Assembly (NCBI GenBank): GCA_031259845.1
Contig: JAIRKZ010000011.1
Coordinates: forward strand, 1 to 34,395
DNA length: 34,395 bases
Direction: 5' to 3'
Origin: Tannerellaceae bacterium
GTDB taxonomy: Bacteria > Bacteroidota > Bacteroidia > Bacteroidales > Tannerellaceae
Shown: positions 24,458 through 32,850 of the stretch, piece by piece
Numbering within the stretch: the stretch's first letter is position 1
Layout of the letters: each line of letters starts with the position of its first letter
Program-made: the position numbers and the translations under genes
The notes under the pieces: generated by a model
Databases searched by the model: none
Told to the model about the DNA's origin: nothing
The model's input: the letters and a program-made list of their open reading frames with translations, nothing else

Positions 24458-25330
24458 TTATAATACGTTTAGTACTTGTTCTTTTATTTGCTCAAGTTCG
24501 TCTTTCATGCGAACTACGATTTGCTGCATTTCCGCATGATTGCTTTTTGAGCCGAGCGTGTTTATCTCGCGTCCGATTTCCTGCGCGATAAAACCAAGTT
24601 TCTTTCCTTGCCCGTGGCCCCCTTCCATTGTATCAATGAAATAATTCAGGTGGTTAACCAAACGGCTCTTCTCTTCGTTTACATCCAATTTCTCTATGTA
24701 ATAGATCATTTCCTGTTCAAAACGATTTTTATCATAATCGGTCGACGCCACTTTTTCCAGGTTATCCAAAATACGGGCTTTAATCTTTTCAAGCCGTTCT
24801 CCTTCATACGTTTCAATTTCCGTAAGGAGTTGGGCTATATTATTTATTTTTGTAGCGAATAGCTTTTGCAGCATCTCCCCTTCCTGGATACGGAAGCCTG
24901 TCAGCTGAACGATTGCCTTATCAATAATTTGCTGTAACGTTTCCCACTCGCTTTCGTCTATTTCCGTTATCTCAGACTTGAGCGCTTCAGGTAAACGCAG
25001 CAGAACCGTGAACCAATCCGAAGGGAGGGCTATATTGAGTTTGCCTGCAATATCTTTAACCTGGGCAACATAGCTTTCTACAATAGCCGTGTTTATTTGC
25101 GGAGCCGCATCTTTTCCGATATTTTCAACCTGCATGGAAAATTCAATCTTGCCGCGTTCCAGCGATTTGAGTAAATGGCTGCGTACTTCCATTTCTTTTT
25201 CCTTATAAATAAACGGCATACGCGTTGAAATATCAAGTTGTTTACTATTCAGCGTTTTTATCTCTACGGTAACTTTCTGGGTTGGCAGTTCGACGGTAAC
25301 TTTGCCGAAGCCGGTCATAGACTGTATCAT
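24458..25330 (-). CDS. yicC: YicC/YloC-family endoribonuclease
   Basis: The product has 290 residues. The N-terminal YicC signature MIQSMTGFGK is clear, followed by VEIKTLNSKQLDISTRMP. The C-terminal DUF1732 part contains EEKSRLVNHLNYF and GKKLGFIAQEIGREINTLGSKSNHAE, the most conserved block of the family. E. coli YicC is reported to be an RNase affecting small-RNA stability. In Bacteroidetes only the conservation and the gmk linkage are clear. It is the first gene of the yicC-gmk-nadD operon and diverges from tsaB across a 96-base intergenic region holding a promoter box for each direction. Confidence 0.94.
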   Translation of the reverse strand: MIQSMTGFGKVTVELPTQKVTVEIKTLNSKQLDISTRMPFIYKEKEMEVRSHLLKSLERGKIEFSMQVENIGKDAAPQINTAIVESYVAQVKDIAGKLNIALPSDWFTVLLRLPEALKSEITEIDESEWETLQQIIDKAIVQLTGFRIQEGEMLQKLFATKINNIAQLLTEIETYEGERLEKIKARILDNLEKVASTDYDKNRFEQEMIYYIEKLDVNEEKSRLVNHLNYFIDTMEGGHGQGKKLGFIAQEIGREINTLGSKSNHAEMQQIVVRMKDELEQIKEQVLNVL

Positions 25331-25347
25331 ACTTACTAAAATTTACA

Positions 25348-25355
25348 CAAAGGTA
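25348..25355 (-). promoter_or_regulatory. Candidate -7 box for yicC-gmk-nadD
   Basis: Minus-strand TACCTTTG matches TAnnTTTG and lies 18 bases before the yicC ATG. A -33 TTTG at correct spacing is not evident. Confidence 0.4.
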
Positions 25356-25396
25356 CTTTTTTATTTCAACTATGATGAAAGTCTACTGCAAAAATG

Positions 25397-25404
25397 TACT
25401 TTTG
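25397..25404 (+). promoter_or_regulatory. Candidate -7 box for tsaB
   Basis: TACTTTTG matches TAnnTTTG and lies 22 bases before the tsaB ATG. The opposing yicC box is about 40 bases away, so this is a compact divergent promoter pair. No clear -33 box is present. Confidence 0.42.
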
Positions 25405-25426
25405 TGCTTTGAAATAAGCTAATTAT

Positions 25427-26128
25427 ATGTCATCTATATTAACTATTGAAACGTCTACTTCCGTTTGTTCCTCAGCGCTGTCTGTCGATGGTAAAACCGA
25501 GTTTGAAAAAGCATCTTTTGAAGGCCCTTCCCATGCCGCTTTGTTAGGCGTTTTTATCGAAGAGGCCGTAGTACGGGCAAAAAAGAAGGGAATCAGGTTA
25601 GATGCCGTAGCTGTAAGCAGCGGCCCCGGTTCGTATACCGGCCTGCGGATAGGCGTATCCATGGCCAAAGGAATATGTTTTGGATATAATATTCCCTTAA
25701 TTGCTATCCCTACATTAGATATAATGGCATACAAAGCGATCAAAGAGACCAAACAACCCGGCGATACGCTCTATTGTGCCATGTTAGACGCCAGAAGAAT
25801 GGAAGTTTACGCTGCTATCTATGATAATAAGCTGAACACCGTTCGCCCCACCCTGGCCGAAGTGGTAACGGCAGAAACCTATTCCACACTTTTGGAAATG
25901 AACCGGATTTGTTTTTTCGGCGATGGAGCGGCTAAATGTAAAAAGGTTATCACCTCTGCCAATGCCCTCTTCATAGATAATATCGTCCCGCTTGCCGGAG
26001 ACATGACGGCCTTAGCCCATGAACGGTTTATAAATAACAAGTTTGAAGATGCAGCCTACTTCGAACCTTTCTATTTAAAAGAGTTCATAGCTACTGTGCC
26101 AAAAAACAAGGTTGTTTTTATTCCATAA
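25427..26128 (+). CDS. tsaB: tRNA threonylcarbamoyladenosine biosynthesis protein TsaB
   Basis: The product has 233 residues. It belongs to the ASKHA superfamily: ILTIETSTSVCSSALSVDGK is the phosphate-1-like strand region, HAALLGVFIEEAV follows, and SSGPGSYTGLRIGVSMAKGI (about 65-85) is the TsaB hallmark. TsaB is the scaffold partner of TsaD in forming t6A37 of ANN-decoding tRNAs. The C-terminal half is divergent, as usual. The 3' end overlaps the convergent ybaK gene by 11 bases. Confidence 0.95.
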   Translation: MSSILTIETSTSVCSSALSVDGKTEFEKASFEGPSHAALLGVFIEEAVVRAKKKGIRLDAVAVSSGPGSYTGLRIGVSMAKGICFGYNIPLIAIPTLDIMAYKAIKETKQPGDTLYCAMLDARRMEVYAAIYDNKLNTVRPTLAEVVTAETYSTLLEMNRICFFGDGAAKCKKVITSANALFIDNIVPLAGDMTALAHERFINNKFEDAAYFEPFYLKEFIATVPKNKVVFIP

Positions 26129-26588
26129 CCAAATCGGCCGTTTCCGATTTCGTGATTTTTATCAGATCGGCCGTTCCGATTTTCATCTGCAATCCTCGCT
26201 GTCCGGCGCTCACGAAGACAGATTCGTACAACAGGCAGGTTTCGTGGATATAGGCCGGAAAATGTTTCTTCATCCCTACCGGCGAACATCCGCCCCGGAT
26301 ATAACCGGTCAGGGGCAACAGGTCTTTTTGGGGAATCAAATCGCAGTTTTTATTACCGGAAATTTTGGCCGCCTTTTTCAAATCCACTTCGGTATCGCCC
26401 GGAACTATGCAAACAAAATACCCGCTTCTGTCGCCTTTCAGCACCAGCGTTTTGAAAACCTGCCCGATTGGTTCGTTCAAGGCTTTCGCTACGTGCGGAG
26501 CGCTCAAATCATCCTCGTCAAACTTGTAAGCAATCAGTTTATACGCAATTTTCGCATGGTCTAACAGGCGGGCGGCATTTGTCTTCAT
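26118..26588 (-). CDS. ybaK: YbaK-type Cys-tRNA(Pro) deacylase
   Basis: The product has 156 residues. It is a trans-editing factor that hydrolyses Cys mischarged on tRNA-Pro. Family motifs are VFKTLVLKGD (substrate-contact lysine region), GYIRGGCSPVGMKK (the invariant loop) and VFVSAGQRGLQM. The start overlaps the stop of the SNF2 helicase gene as ATGA, so it is translationally coupled to that gene, an unusual partner. Its end overlaps tsaB on the other strand by 11 bases. Confidence 0.95.
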   Translation of the reverse strand: MKTNAARLLDHAKIAYKLIAYKFDEDDLSAPHVAKALNEPIGQVFKTLVLKGDRSGYFVCIVPGDTEVDLKKAAKISGNKNCDLIPQKDLLPLTGYIRGGCSPVGMKKHFPAYIHETCLLYESVFVSAGQRGLQMKIGTADLIKITKSETADLVME

Positions 26589-29500
26589 CCGAATATCTCT
26601 CTCAATTCCTTATTGCTCAACTTGCCAATCCAGTTTTCGCCGGTGGCTACAGTCATTTCGGCCAAGTGTTTTTTCTTTTGAATCATGGCGTCAATTTTTT
26701 CTTCAAACGTGTTCTTGCAAATCATGCGGTGTACCATTACGTTTTTGGTCTGCCCAATACGGTAAGCGCGGTCAGTTGCCTGATTCTCAACTGCGGGATT
26801 CCACCACAGGTCGTAGTGAATGACGTGCGAGGCGGCTGTGAGGTTTAAACCCGTGCCGGCTGCTCTGAGCGAGAGAATGAATATTTTGTCGGCGCGGTTG
26901 TGCTGGAAACGTTGCACCATTTCTTCGCGCTGCGTTACGCTACAACCGCCATGATAGAACATAGGGCGTTCGCCAAAACGCTCGGCAATGAACTTTTCGA
27001 GCATATCGCCCATCTCCTTGAACTGTGTGAAAATAAGTACTTTTTCACCGCTTTCCGTAATACTGTCTAAGAGTTCAAACAACAATTCACATTTGCCCGA
27101 CAATGTGGCATCGTATTTTTTGTCTTTGAGAAATTGCGTAGGATGGTTGCAGATTTGTTTCAACGCTAAAATCATTTGCAATACAAGCCCTTGCCGTTTG
27201 AACAGCGTTTGCTGGTCGCTGCCTTCCACTCCTTCTATTTCTTCCATGGCCGCACGCATCGTTTTCTCGTAAAGAGCCGCCTGCTGTTTGGTAAGTGCAG
27301 CAAACTGATTTTGCTCGATTTTGTCGGGCAGGTCGGAGATAATCGTTTTGTCGGACTTCATCCGGCGCATCATAAACGGCGCGGTTATTTTTTTGAATTT
27401 CCGCACGGCCTGTTCATCGTTAAACACCTGTATCGGTGTGGCATAATCTTCTTTAAACGTTTTAAGTGTTCCGAGATAACCTTTGTTGGTGAAATCCATG
27501 ATCGACCAAAATTCGCTCAAACGGTTTTCTACCGGCGTCCCACTCATGGCTATGCGTATATTGGCAGGAATGGATTTTACGGCTTTCGACTGTGCGGTTG
27601 CCTCGTTTTTAATATTTTGCGCTTCGTCGATGATCATTACCTGCCATTTCTGTTTTTTCAATACGTTGTGGTCGCTACGCAAAACACCATATGTGGTGAG
27701 CAATATGTCGGCGTCAAACTCTTTGAGATCGCGCGCCGTGCCGTGAAAAATGTGCGAAGTAAGCGAAGGCGCGAACTTGGCAACTTCCGCCTGCCAGTTG
27801 GTCAGCAGCCCGGTCGGCACAACAACCAATGCGCGGTTCTTTTTATCGAGTGCGTTTTCTTCTTTGAATTTCAGCAGAATGGAAATCACTTGCAGCGTTT
27901 TCCCCAACCCCATATCATCGGCGATAATGCTGCCGAAACCGATGCGCGAATTGCGGTACATCCATGAAAACCCGCGTGTCTGATAAGGTCGCAACGCGGC
28001 GTTAAGCCCCTCCGGCAGAGGAATATTTTCGTTAGACGTAAATTCGTTTATCAGGGTTTTCACCTCATCTGTCAGAAGCACCGGGGCGCCTTCGTATTCT
28101 TCCGCCAAAGCCGTTTGCAGCAGTTCAAATGCCGTCATTGGTTTAGCAGAAGTGAGCGACTTATGGATTTTTTCCAAATCGGCGTCATCCACATAAATGT
28201 AATTTTCCTTGAATTTGAACAGCTTGGAAGCGTTGCGGAAAAGGCGGTTAAACTCTTCGGGCGAAATAAGCTCGCCGCCCAGGGCTACCTGCCAGTCGAA
28301 AGCGAGCAAATCGTCCAGACGCAAAAAGCTGCCTTCCGTTGTTTTCCGTTTGAGTTTTAGCGAAACTTTCGGGCGCAGAAGCTCCTGCAACGATTTAGGC
28401 AGCAGGATTTTAATATCAAGCAGCCGGATGGCGGGCAAGACGTCTGTAAGAAACGGCGCAAACTCGCTAACCGAAAAACGGATCGGCTCATTTCCGCCGA
28501 GATTGATATACGTATCCAGGCCGCGCACAAAAGGCGTGAGCAGCGAAATGGATTGAAGGATTTTAAAACGTTGCTTTTCGTATTGTTTTTGCGAAAGGAT
28601 TCGCTTGAGCGGCACAGGTAATTGTTCCGTTTGCGCAGCATCCTCTACTGAAACCGAAACCTCAAACTCATCCATCAGCGTTTCCGAGACGGTAATGACG
28701 GGTTTATACTGTTCGGCGGTAAGGTAATATCGGTCGAGCCAAACTTTTATCCCGCCGCTCAAAGCGTTTTCGGCAATTCCGTCGAATTTATACGGATGAC
28801 TTTTGAAAAACAACGTTTCAAACAAATCGTCATTCTGATTCGAAAAACGAAAAACAAAACGGTCAATAAATAACGACAGCAATTCTACCGTTTGGTTTTC
28901 AATGGGTAATAGTTGTTCTTTTTTGCGAATGATTGCCTTTACAAACAACAGACTTTCGGGCAAAATGGCCGTTAGTTTTTCCACAACCGTTTTCACGCGA
29001 TTGTCAATCACGGAAGGCAGCCAGCCGATAATGAAACTCTTATCTTCCCTCTGTGCAATTTGCGGAATAATTGCGCCGTTTGCCGTAAAATGCAACGCCG
29101 CAAGCAGAATCTTGTAAAACGCCTCCACAGACGGCTCATTATCGGGTAAACGGTCGGGATTCAGGGCGAAAAGCGCCGCAATAAGCTCGTCTAATGTTTC
29201 AAATTGATGGTTATGCCCGCCAATCGCTACATTATTATTCGCGTCAATCGTCAGCGAAAGCGTTGTGCGGTGCGTAATCCCGTCTTTTTGGCCGGATGGG
29301 AAAACGGCGTCGAATTTCAGGTTTTTAGAGAAAATGCGAGAGGCGTTCTTTGTAATGCGATTTAACTGTACCGCATATTTCTCGCGGAAATTACCCGACG
29401 GATAAAAGGGCGGCGCATCAGGTAAAAGCTGGATAAGCGCGGTTGAAACAGGTTGCAGGGCCGAAAAATCCAATACCGCTGTTTGCAGGGGTTGACTGTT

Positions 29501-30097
29501 TTCATCCCTTGCGATTGGCGTTTTGACTGGTTTCAACCTGTCGGCCAATTTCATAATTTCATTCTTTCTCAAATCGTCAATCACAATGCCGCGTTTCTTC
29601 AGTTCGGCAATCAGATCAACATTGTGAATACTGAAAACAAGAAACGGGTTGTTGTCTATTTCTCTTGAAATCATATAGATAACCGATGCCAAATGTTTAC
29701 ACGGAACAGCCCAGTCCGGACAACTGCATTGCATTTTGAAATCGGTCCATTGGCGTGGGAAAACTTTTAATCCAAGCGTTTCGGCAACCGTCAGGATTCC
29801 GGGATCAAGCTCGCGGTTCAGGAGTTTGGAAATCAGCGCGGGGCGTTCAATAATTTTTGTCATCAACCGTTCTACGTCTTCTTCAAAAAACGGCGGGACA
29901 ATCACCGTAACCTTGTAAGGCGTTTTTTGCGTACCCTGTACTTTGGCAACTATATGGTTGTCTTTGATTTTTATATCCTTTACCTTTCCGTTGCGGGCAT
30001 AACTTGCCCCGCGCGGCAAGCGGTTATCATAATCCACATTTTCGAGCGACCGCAACCAATGTTCGCCCCACCAGGTTTTTCCGAATTTCTCCGCCAT
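26585..30097 (-). CDS. SWIM-zinc-finger SNF2-family helicase/ATPase
   Basis: The product has 1170 residues. An N-terminal region with WWGEHWLRSLE precedes a SWIM zinc finger (CSCPDWAVPCKH, Cys124, Cys126, Cys133, His135). A long middle region (about 200-680) includes an SNF2-associated bacterial domain. The SNF2 ATPase has motif I DDMGLGKT (about 726-733), motif II DEAQ (about 822), TGTPVENR-type motif III in SGTPVENRLSE, and the C-terminal helicase half with FTQFKEMGDMLEKFI, SLRAAGTGLNL and DRAYRIGQ. Bacterial SWIM-SNF2 proteins are DNA translocases of uncertain role, thought to remodel protein-DNA complexes or RNA polymerase. A solitary, non-phage, non-defence setting argues for a housekeeping role here. 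ybaK is coupled downstream. Confidence 0.95.
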   Translation of the reverse strand: MAEKFGKTWWGEHWLRSLENVDYDNRLPRGASYARNGKVKDIKIKDNHIVAKVQGTQKTPYKVTVIVPPFFEEDVERLMTKIIERPALISKLLNRELDPGILTVAETLGLKVFPRQWTDFKMQCSCPDWAVPCKHLASVIYMISREIDNNPFLVFSIHNVDLIAELKKRGIVIDDLRKNEIMKLADRLKPVKTPIARDENSQPLQTAVLDFSALQPVSTALIQLLPDAPPFYPSGNFREKYAVQLNRITKNASRIFSKNLKFDAVFPSGQKDGITHRTTLSLTIDANNNVAIGGHNHQFETLDELIAALFALNPDRLPDNEPSVEAFYKILLAALHFTANGAIIPQIAQREDKSFIIGWLPSVIDNRVKTVVEKLTAILPESLLFVKAIIRKKEQLLPIENQTVELLSLFIDRFVFRFSNQNDDLFETLFFKSHPYKFDGIAENALSGGIKVWLDRYYLTAEQYKPVITVSETLMDEFEVSVSVEDAAQTEQLPVPLKRILSQKQYEKQRFKILQSISLLTPFVRGLDTYINLGGNEPIRFSVSEFAPFLTDVLPAIRLLDIKILLPKSLQELLRPKVSLKLKRKTTEGSFLRLDDLLAFDWQVALGGELISPEEFNRLFRNASKLFKFKENYIYVDDADLEKIHKSLTSAKPMTAFELLQTALAEEYEGAPVLLTDEVKTLINEFTSNENIPLPEGLNAALRPYQTRGFSWMYRNSRIGFGSIIADDMGLGKTLQVISILLKFKEENALDKKNRALVVVPTGLLTNWQAEVAKFAPSLTSHIFHGTARDLKEFDADILLTTYGVLRSDHNVLKKQKWQVMIIDEAQNIKNEATAQSKAVKSIPANIRIAMSGTPVENRLSEFWSIMDFTNKGYLGTLKTFKEDYATPIQVFNDEQAVRKFKKITAPFMMRRMKSDKTIISDLPDKIEQNQFAALTKQQAALYEKTMRAAMEEIEGVEGSDQQTLFKRQGLVLQMILALKQICNHPTQFLKDKKYDATLSGKCELLFELLDSITESGEKVLIFTQFKEMGDMLEKFIAERFGERPMFYHGGCSVTQREEMVQRFQHNRADKIFILSLRAAGTGLNLTAASHVIHYDLWWNPAVENQATDRAYRIGQTKNVMVHRMICKNTFEEKIDAMIQKKKHLAEMTVATGENWIGKLSNKELREIFG

Positions 30098-30140
30098 AAA
30101 TAATTGATTCTAAAAAATTCAGTATCTTACAAACAAAGCG

Positions 30141-30148
30141 CAAATATA
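30141..30148 (-). promoter_or_regulatory. Candidate -7 box for the SWIM-SNF2 helicase gene
   Basis: Minus-strand TATATTTG matches TAnnTTTG and lies about 44 bases before the helicase ATG. The -33 region is weak. Confidence 0.45.
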
Positions 30149-30282
30149 CACCATATTTATATTTCACATACAGACATATCAAAAAAAATCAGCCGTTTAC
30201 TGTAGAGAAGTTATTCGTGACGACACATAACTTTATTGACGGGTTCCGATAGATTTCATGTTTTGTTTGCCTTGTTTTTCAT

Positions 30283-30344
30283 CGTTCACAGCCGTGACTG
30301 GCCCCGCTCACAGCTGTGAACGGATTCAGTCACGGCTGTGAACG
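30283..30344. repeat. Triple palindrome array inside an 18-bp perfect inverted repeat
   Basis: Arms CGTTCACAGCCGTGACTG (30283-30300) and CAGTCACGGCTGTGAACG (30327-30344) are perfect reverse complements around a 26-base loop. Three near-palindromes of the form TCACRGCYGTGA lie at 30286, 30308 and 30330, spaced exactly 22 bases, the middle one in the loop. The regular two-turn spacing suggests a cooperative protein-binding array. A cruciform, or a dispersed repeat, is the other option. No T-tract follows, so it is not an ordinary terminator. Confidence 0.8.
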
Positions 30345-30441
30345 GCAGAAATGGATGGAAACTCGCGATTACTCTTTCATCATGCCGGCAATAAAACACG
30401 GCTTTGCTTTTTTAGTTTCATCAGTTGTGATTTATTCTGAT

Positions 30442-30449
30442 TACCTTTG
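30442..30449 (+). promoter_or_regulatory. Candidate -7 box for the cytidylate-kinase-like gene
   Basis: TACCTTTG matches TAnnTTTG and would give a leader of about 60 bases before the ATG at 30518. The -33 box is not clear. Confidence 0.47.
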
Positions 30450-30517
30450 CAGAATCTTTTAAGGAGTATTGATTTATAAAATAAAATCGTATTTTAGCAT
30501 CACGAAAAAAAACAGTT

Positions 30518-31132
30518 ATGAGCAAACATATTATATTAACGATTGGCCGGCAGTTTGGCAGCGGCGGGCGTATTATCGGCAAAAAATTGGCCGATACGCT
30601 TGGCATATCCTATTATGATAAAGAACTCCTGGCCCTTGCGGCAAAGGAAAGCGGTTTATGCCCGGAAGTGTTTGAAAAAGCAGACGAAAAAGCGTCAGAC
30701 GGTTTGTCGCATGCTTTTACAACGGGATTTTCCTATTTAAGCATGTTCGTACCCTATGCCGACATCTTGTCGAACGAGGGGCTTTTCAAAATACAAAGCG
30801 ACGTTATCCGCAAATTGGCCGAGAGGGAATCATGCGTGATTGTGGGCCGTTGCGCCGACTATATACTACGGGATAATCCGCATTGCATCAGCTTTTTCAT
30901 ACATGACAAAATGGAAAACCGGGTACAACGGGTAGTAGAACGGCAACAAATCACCGTAGAACAAGCGAAAGACCTGATTGTTAAGACAGATAAATCCCGC
31001 GCCGCCTATTACGATTATTTCACAAACAAGACATGGGGGATGTCGTCCTCTTATAATTTCTCCATTGACGTATCTGTTTTAGGAATTGACCATACGGCTG
31101 GATTTATAACAAACGTTATGGAAAGGAGATAG
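30518..31132 (+). CDS. Cytidylate kinase-like family protein
   Basis: The product has 204 residues. The N-terminal phosphate-binding loop reads TIGRQFGSGGRIIGKKLA (about 8-25), followed by YYDKELLALAAKESG. CVIVGRCADYILRD and FFIHDKMENRVQRV match the kinase core of the PF13189 family, which is related to but distinct from canonical Cmk. The residues DKSRAAYYDYFTNKTWGMSSSYNFSID near the end are typical of this family. Its true substrate is not established; a nucleoside monophosphate is a reasonable guess. The gene stands alone and converges with the regulator-like gene after an 18-base gap. Confidence 0.9.
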   Translation: MSKHIILTIGRQFGSGGRIIGKKLADTLGISYYDKELLALAAKESGLCPEVFEKADEKASDGLSHAFTTGFSYLSMFVPYADILSNEGLFKIQSDVIRKLAERESCVIVGRCADYILRDNPHCISFFIHDKMENRVQRVVERQQITVEQAKDLIVKTDKSRAAYYDYFTNKTWGMSSSYNFSIDVSVLGIDHTAGFITNVMERR

Positions 31133-31150
31133 ATCGTCAGCGCCTTCTTT

Positions 31151-32125
31151 TCATAAAGAATTGACATATAGTTTTTGCTTTTCAAAGAATTGGATGCGTT
31201 GCATTTCTCCGCTGATAGATATCAATGTAGAATATTTCCTTAATGAATGTATCCATTCTTTCTGAAGTTCAAATACTGCCCGGTCGGCAGTTGTTATCTC
31301 ATTAATGGAGTATAAACGGAGCATGCTCAGCTTAAAATCATTCGCTTCAAGGTAGCTGTAAGATGCTTCAAAGTTTATATTCGACACATAGATACGGATA
31401 GACTTCCCCGGCTTATGGTAACCTTTGGCGGCTAATTGTTCCAATTCATCAATCAGGCAGAGAATTTCCTTTTTCAGCACATCTACTTCTTCCTTGTTTA
31501 TCAAATTAATATCCACAAAGTATCTGATATCGTTCACTAAAGAGCAAAACATCATATTGTCCCAAATAAAGTTAGACAACGCTACTTCCTTGGATATTTT
31601 TACATACTCTTTTTGCTTCTCCCTCAGGCTTTCGCTGATTTTTAACCCGGAGAAATACTTGATATAGTTAATCTTTTCATGCTGGTACATCCACTTATAC
31701 AAAAGAAACCTTGCCAGGTTGTCATAATCCAGGTAAAACACTTGCGGAATGATATTCGATGCAACATACCATTCAAGCGTAGGATTATCTTTTACGGCTT
31801 TATAAATACGTATATAATCCTCTATTTGAGCACAATATGTATCAATTGGATGTTTATGATTGATAACGCTCAATGCAAACAGCGCATTCCTTGACGAATT
31901 AGCTCCCGCAACCTGGTCGAGCGATACGCCTAACGAATTGGAAATAATAGAAGCTTCGGCAAATGTAAACGGCACTTCTCCACGCAATCTGCGATAAATC
32001 GCTTCCTTACCGATATACAACGTATCCATCAAAACACTTGCCAGGTTTACGCTATTGGGGATTTTTTCTTTTATAGCCTCAATAAAGTTTTCGTTTAAAG
32101 TTTTCGTTTTCATAGCATTTTTCAT
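31151..32125 (-). CDS. Helix-turn-helix-like regulator with large unknown C-terminal domain
   Basis: The product has 324 residues from the ATG at 32125; a second ATG at 32113 (MKTKTLNENF) is nearly as plausible. Residues about 20-75 look like an XRE-type helix-turn-helix: VLMDTLYIGKEAIYRRLRGEVPFTFAEASIISNSLGVSLDQV, with the paired helices of that fold. The remaining 240 residues are helical, aromatic-rich and not assigned to any family I know, and may be a ligand or partner-binding domain. Base composition is more AT-rich than the neighbours. It is divergent from the ECF sigma gene at 32305 across 179 bases of AT-rich DNA and could regulate it. No membrane segment or signal peptide is seen. 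Confidence 0.8.
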   Translation of the reverse strand: MKNAMKTKTLNENFIEAIKEKIPNSVNLASVLMDTLYIGKEAIYRRLRGEVPFTFAEASIISNSLGVSLDQVAGANSSRNALFALSVINHKHPIDTYCAQIEDYIRIYKAVKDNPTLEWYVASNIIPQVFYLDYDNLARFLLYKWMYQHEKINYIKYFSGLKISESLREKQKEYVKISKEVALSNFIWDNMMFCSLVNDIRYFVDINLINKEEVDVLKKEILCLIDELEQLAAKGYHKPGKSIRIYVSNINFEASYSYLEANDFKLSMLRLYSINEITTADRAVFELQKEWIHSLRKYSTLISISGEMQRIQFFEKQKLYVNSL

Positions 32126-32304
32126 TTTAAATCTATTTGTTGAATATAAAACTCAAAAGAACCATTTTGTTTTGGAATATGTAAATAAAAAAATCTTAAA
32201 TCTTCAAAAAAAACAAAATATTTCTCTTTTTCATCTATTAATTTCTATCTTGCATGCAGTATTTTCTAACGTAATCCATTTATAAATTAAAGCGCGAAGA
32301 TTTA

Positions 32305-32850
32305 ATGAGTGAAGCTGAGTTGGCTTACAGATGCGGGAAAGGAGATAATCCGGCGCGCAAAGAACTGTACGAGCTATATGCCGGAAAGATGTTAACCCTT
32401 TGTGTACGCTACACGGGCAACGTAGATGTGGCTTATGACTTGCTGCACGATGGTTTCTTAAGGGCGTATGCCTCTATTTCTTCTTTTTCGTATAAAGGAG
32501 AAGGCAGTTTGAGGGCATGGCTTAGTAAAGTGTTTATAAACACATCATTAGAATATTTGCGTAAAAAAGATTTATTGCGCGCTACGCTACCATTGGAGAG
32601 TATAGAAGACGTAGCCGGAGAGGAGGAAACAACGTATGATGAAGTGCCGGCAGACATACTCATGAAGCTGGCGCTTGAACTGCCTCCGGGTTATAGAACG
32701 GTATTTAACTTATATGTATTTGAAGAATGGAGCCATAAAGAAATAGCTGCAAAACTACATATAAACGAGAGGTCTTCGTCATCTCAGTTAAACCGGGCAA
32801 AGAAGTTATTAATGAAGAAAGTATACGAATATATGAACAAAAAGAAATGA
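32305..32850 (+). CDS. ECF-type RNA polymerase sigma factor (second)
   Basis: The product has 181 residues. Region 2 (about 18-90) includes LYAGKMLTLCVRYTGNVDVAYDLLHDGFLRAYASISSF and AWLSKVFINTSLEYLRKK. Region 4 (about 120-175) includes LPPGYRTVFNLYVFEEWSHKEIAAKLHINERSSSSQLNRAKKLL, the recognition helix-turn-helix. Between them is an acidic linker (EDVAGEEETTYDEVP). The stop overlaps the start of the next gene (ATGA), so the two products are coupled. The pairing with a membrane and beta-barrel protein suggests a cell-envelope-responsive sigma system. It is unrelated in position to the first sigma operon. Confidence 0.92.
   Translation: MSEAELAYRCGKGDNPARKELYELYAGKMLTLCVRYTGNVDVAYDLLHDGFLRAYASISSFSYKGEGSLRAWLSKVFINTSLEYLRKKDLLRATLPLESIEDVAGEEETTYDEVPADILMKLALELPPGYRTVFNLYVFEEWSHKEIAAKLHINERSSSSQLNRAKKLLMKKVYEYMNKKK

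Larger units (their letters stand above)
30098..30517. other. 420-bp intergenic region, divergent promoters and palindrome array
   Basis: There is no convincing gene. The left end holds a promoter box for the helicase gene and the right end one for the kinase-like gene. The centre holds a weak 7-bp inverted repeat (AAGTTAT at 30208-30214, ATAACTT at 30227-30233) and the palindrome array at 30283-30344. Its function is not evident. Confidence 0.6.

Noticed and set aside
27176-27967. A 263-residue plus-strand ORF inside the helicase gene
   Set aside because: It lies opposite the well-conserved SNF2 ATPase motifs and has low-complexity, H/R/F-rich translation without known motifs.
26585-30097. 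SWIM-SNF2 helicase as part of an anti-phage defence system
   Set aside because: Neighbours are housekeeping genes (ybaK, tsaB, a kinase-like gene). No methylase, nuclease or other defence partner is adjacent.
30283-30344. CRP-type operators
   Set aside because: CRP sites read TGTGA-N6-TCACA. Here the half-sites are in the opposite order (TCAC...GTGA) with a 2-4 base centre, so they are a different palindrome.
30283-30344. Rho-independent terminator
   Set aside because: The 26-base loop and lack of a T-tract on either strand do not fit, and the flanking genes diverge so none ends here.
32113-32163. Promoter giving a near-leaderless transcript for the regulator-like gene
   Set aside because: TTTG, an 18-base gap and TAGATTTA are present on the minus strand, but the last base of the -7 box mismatches and the start would fall within the first codons, so I do not list it.
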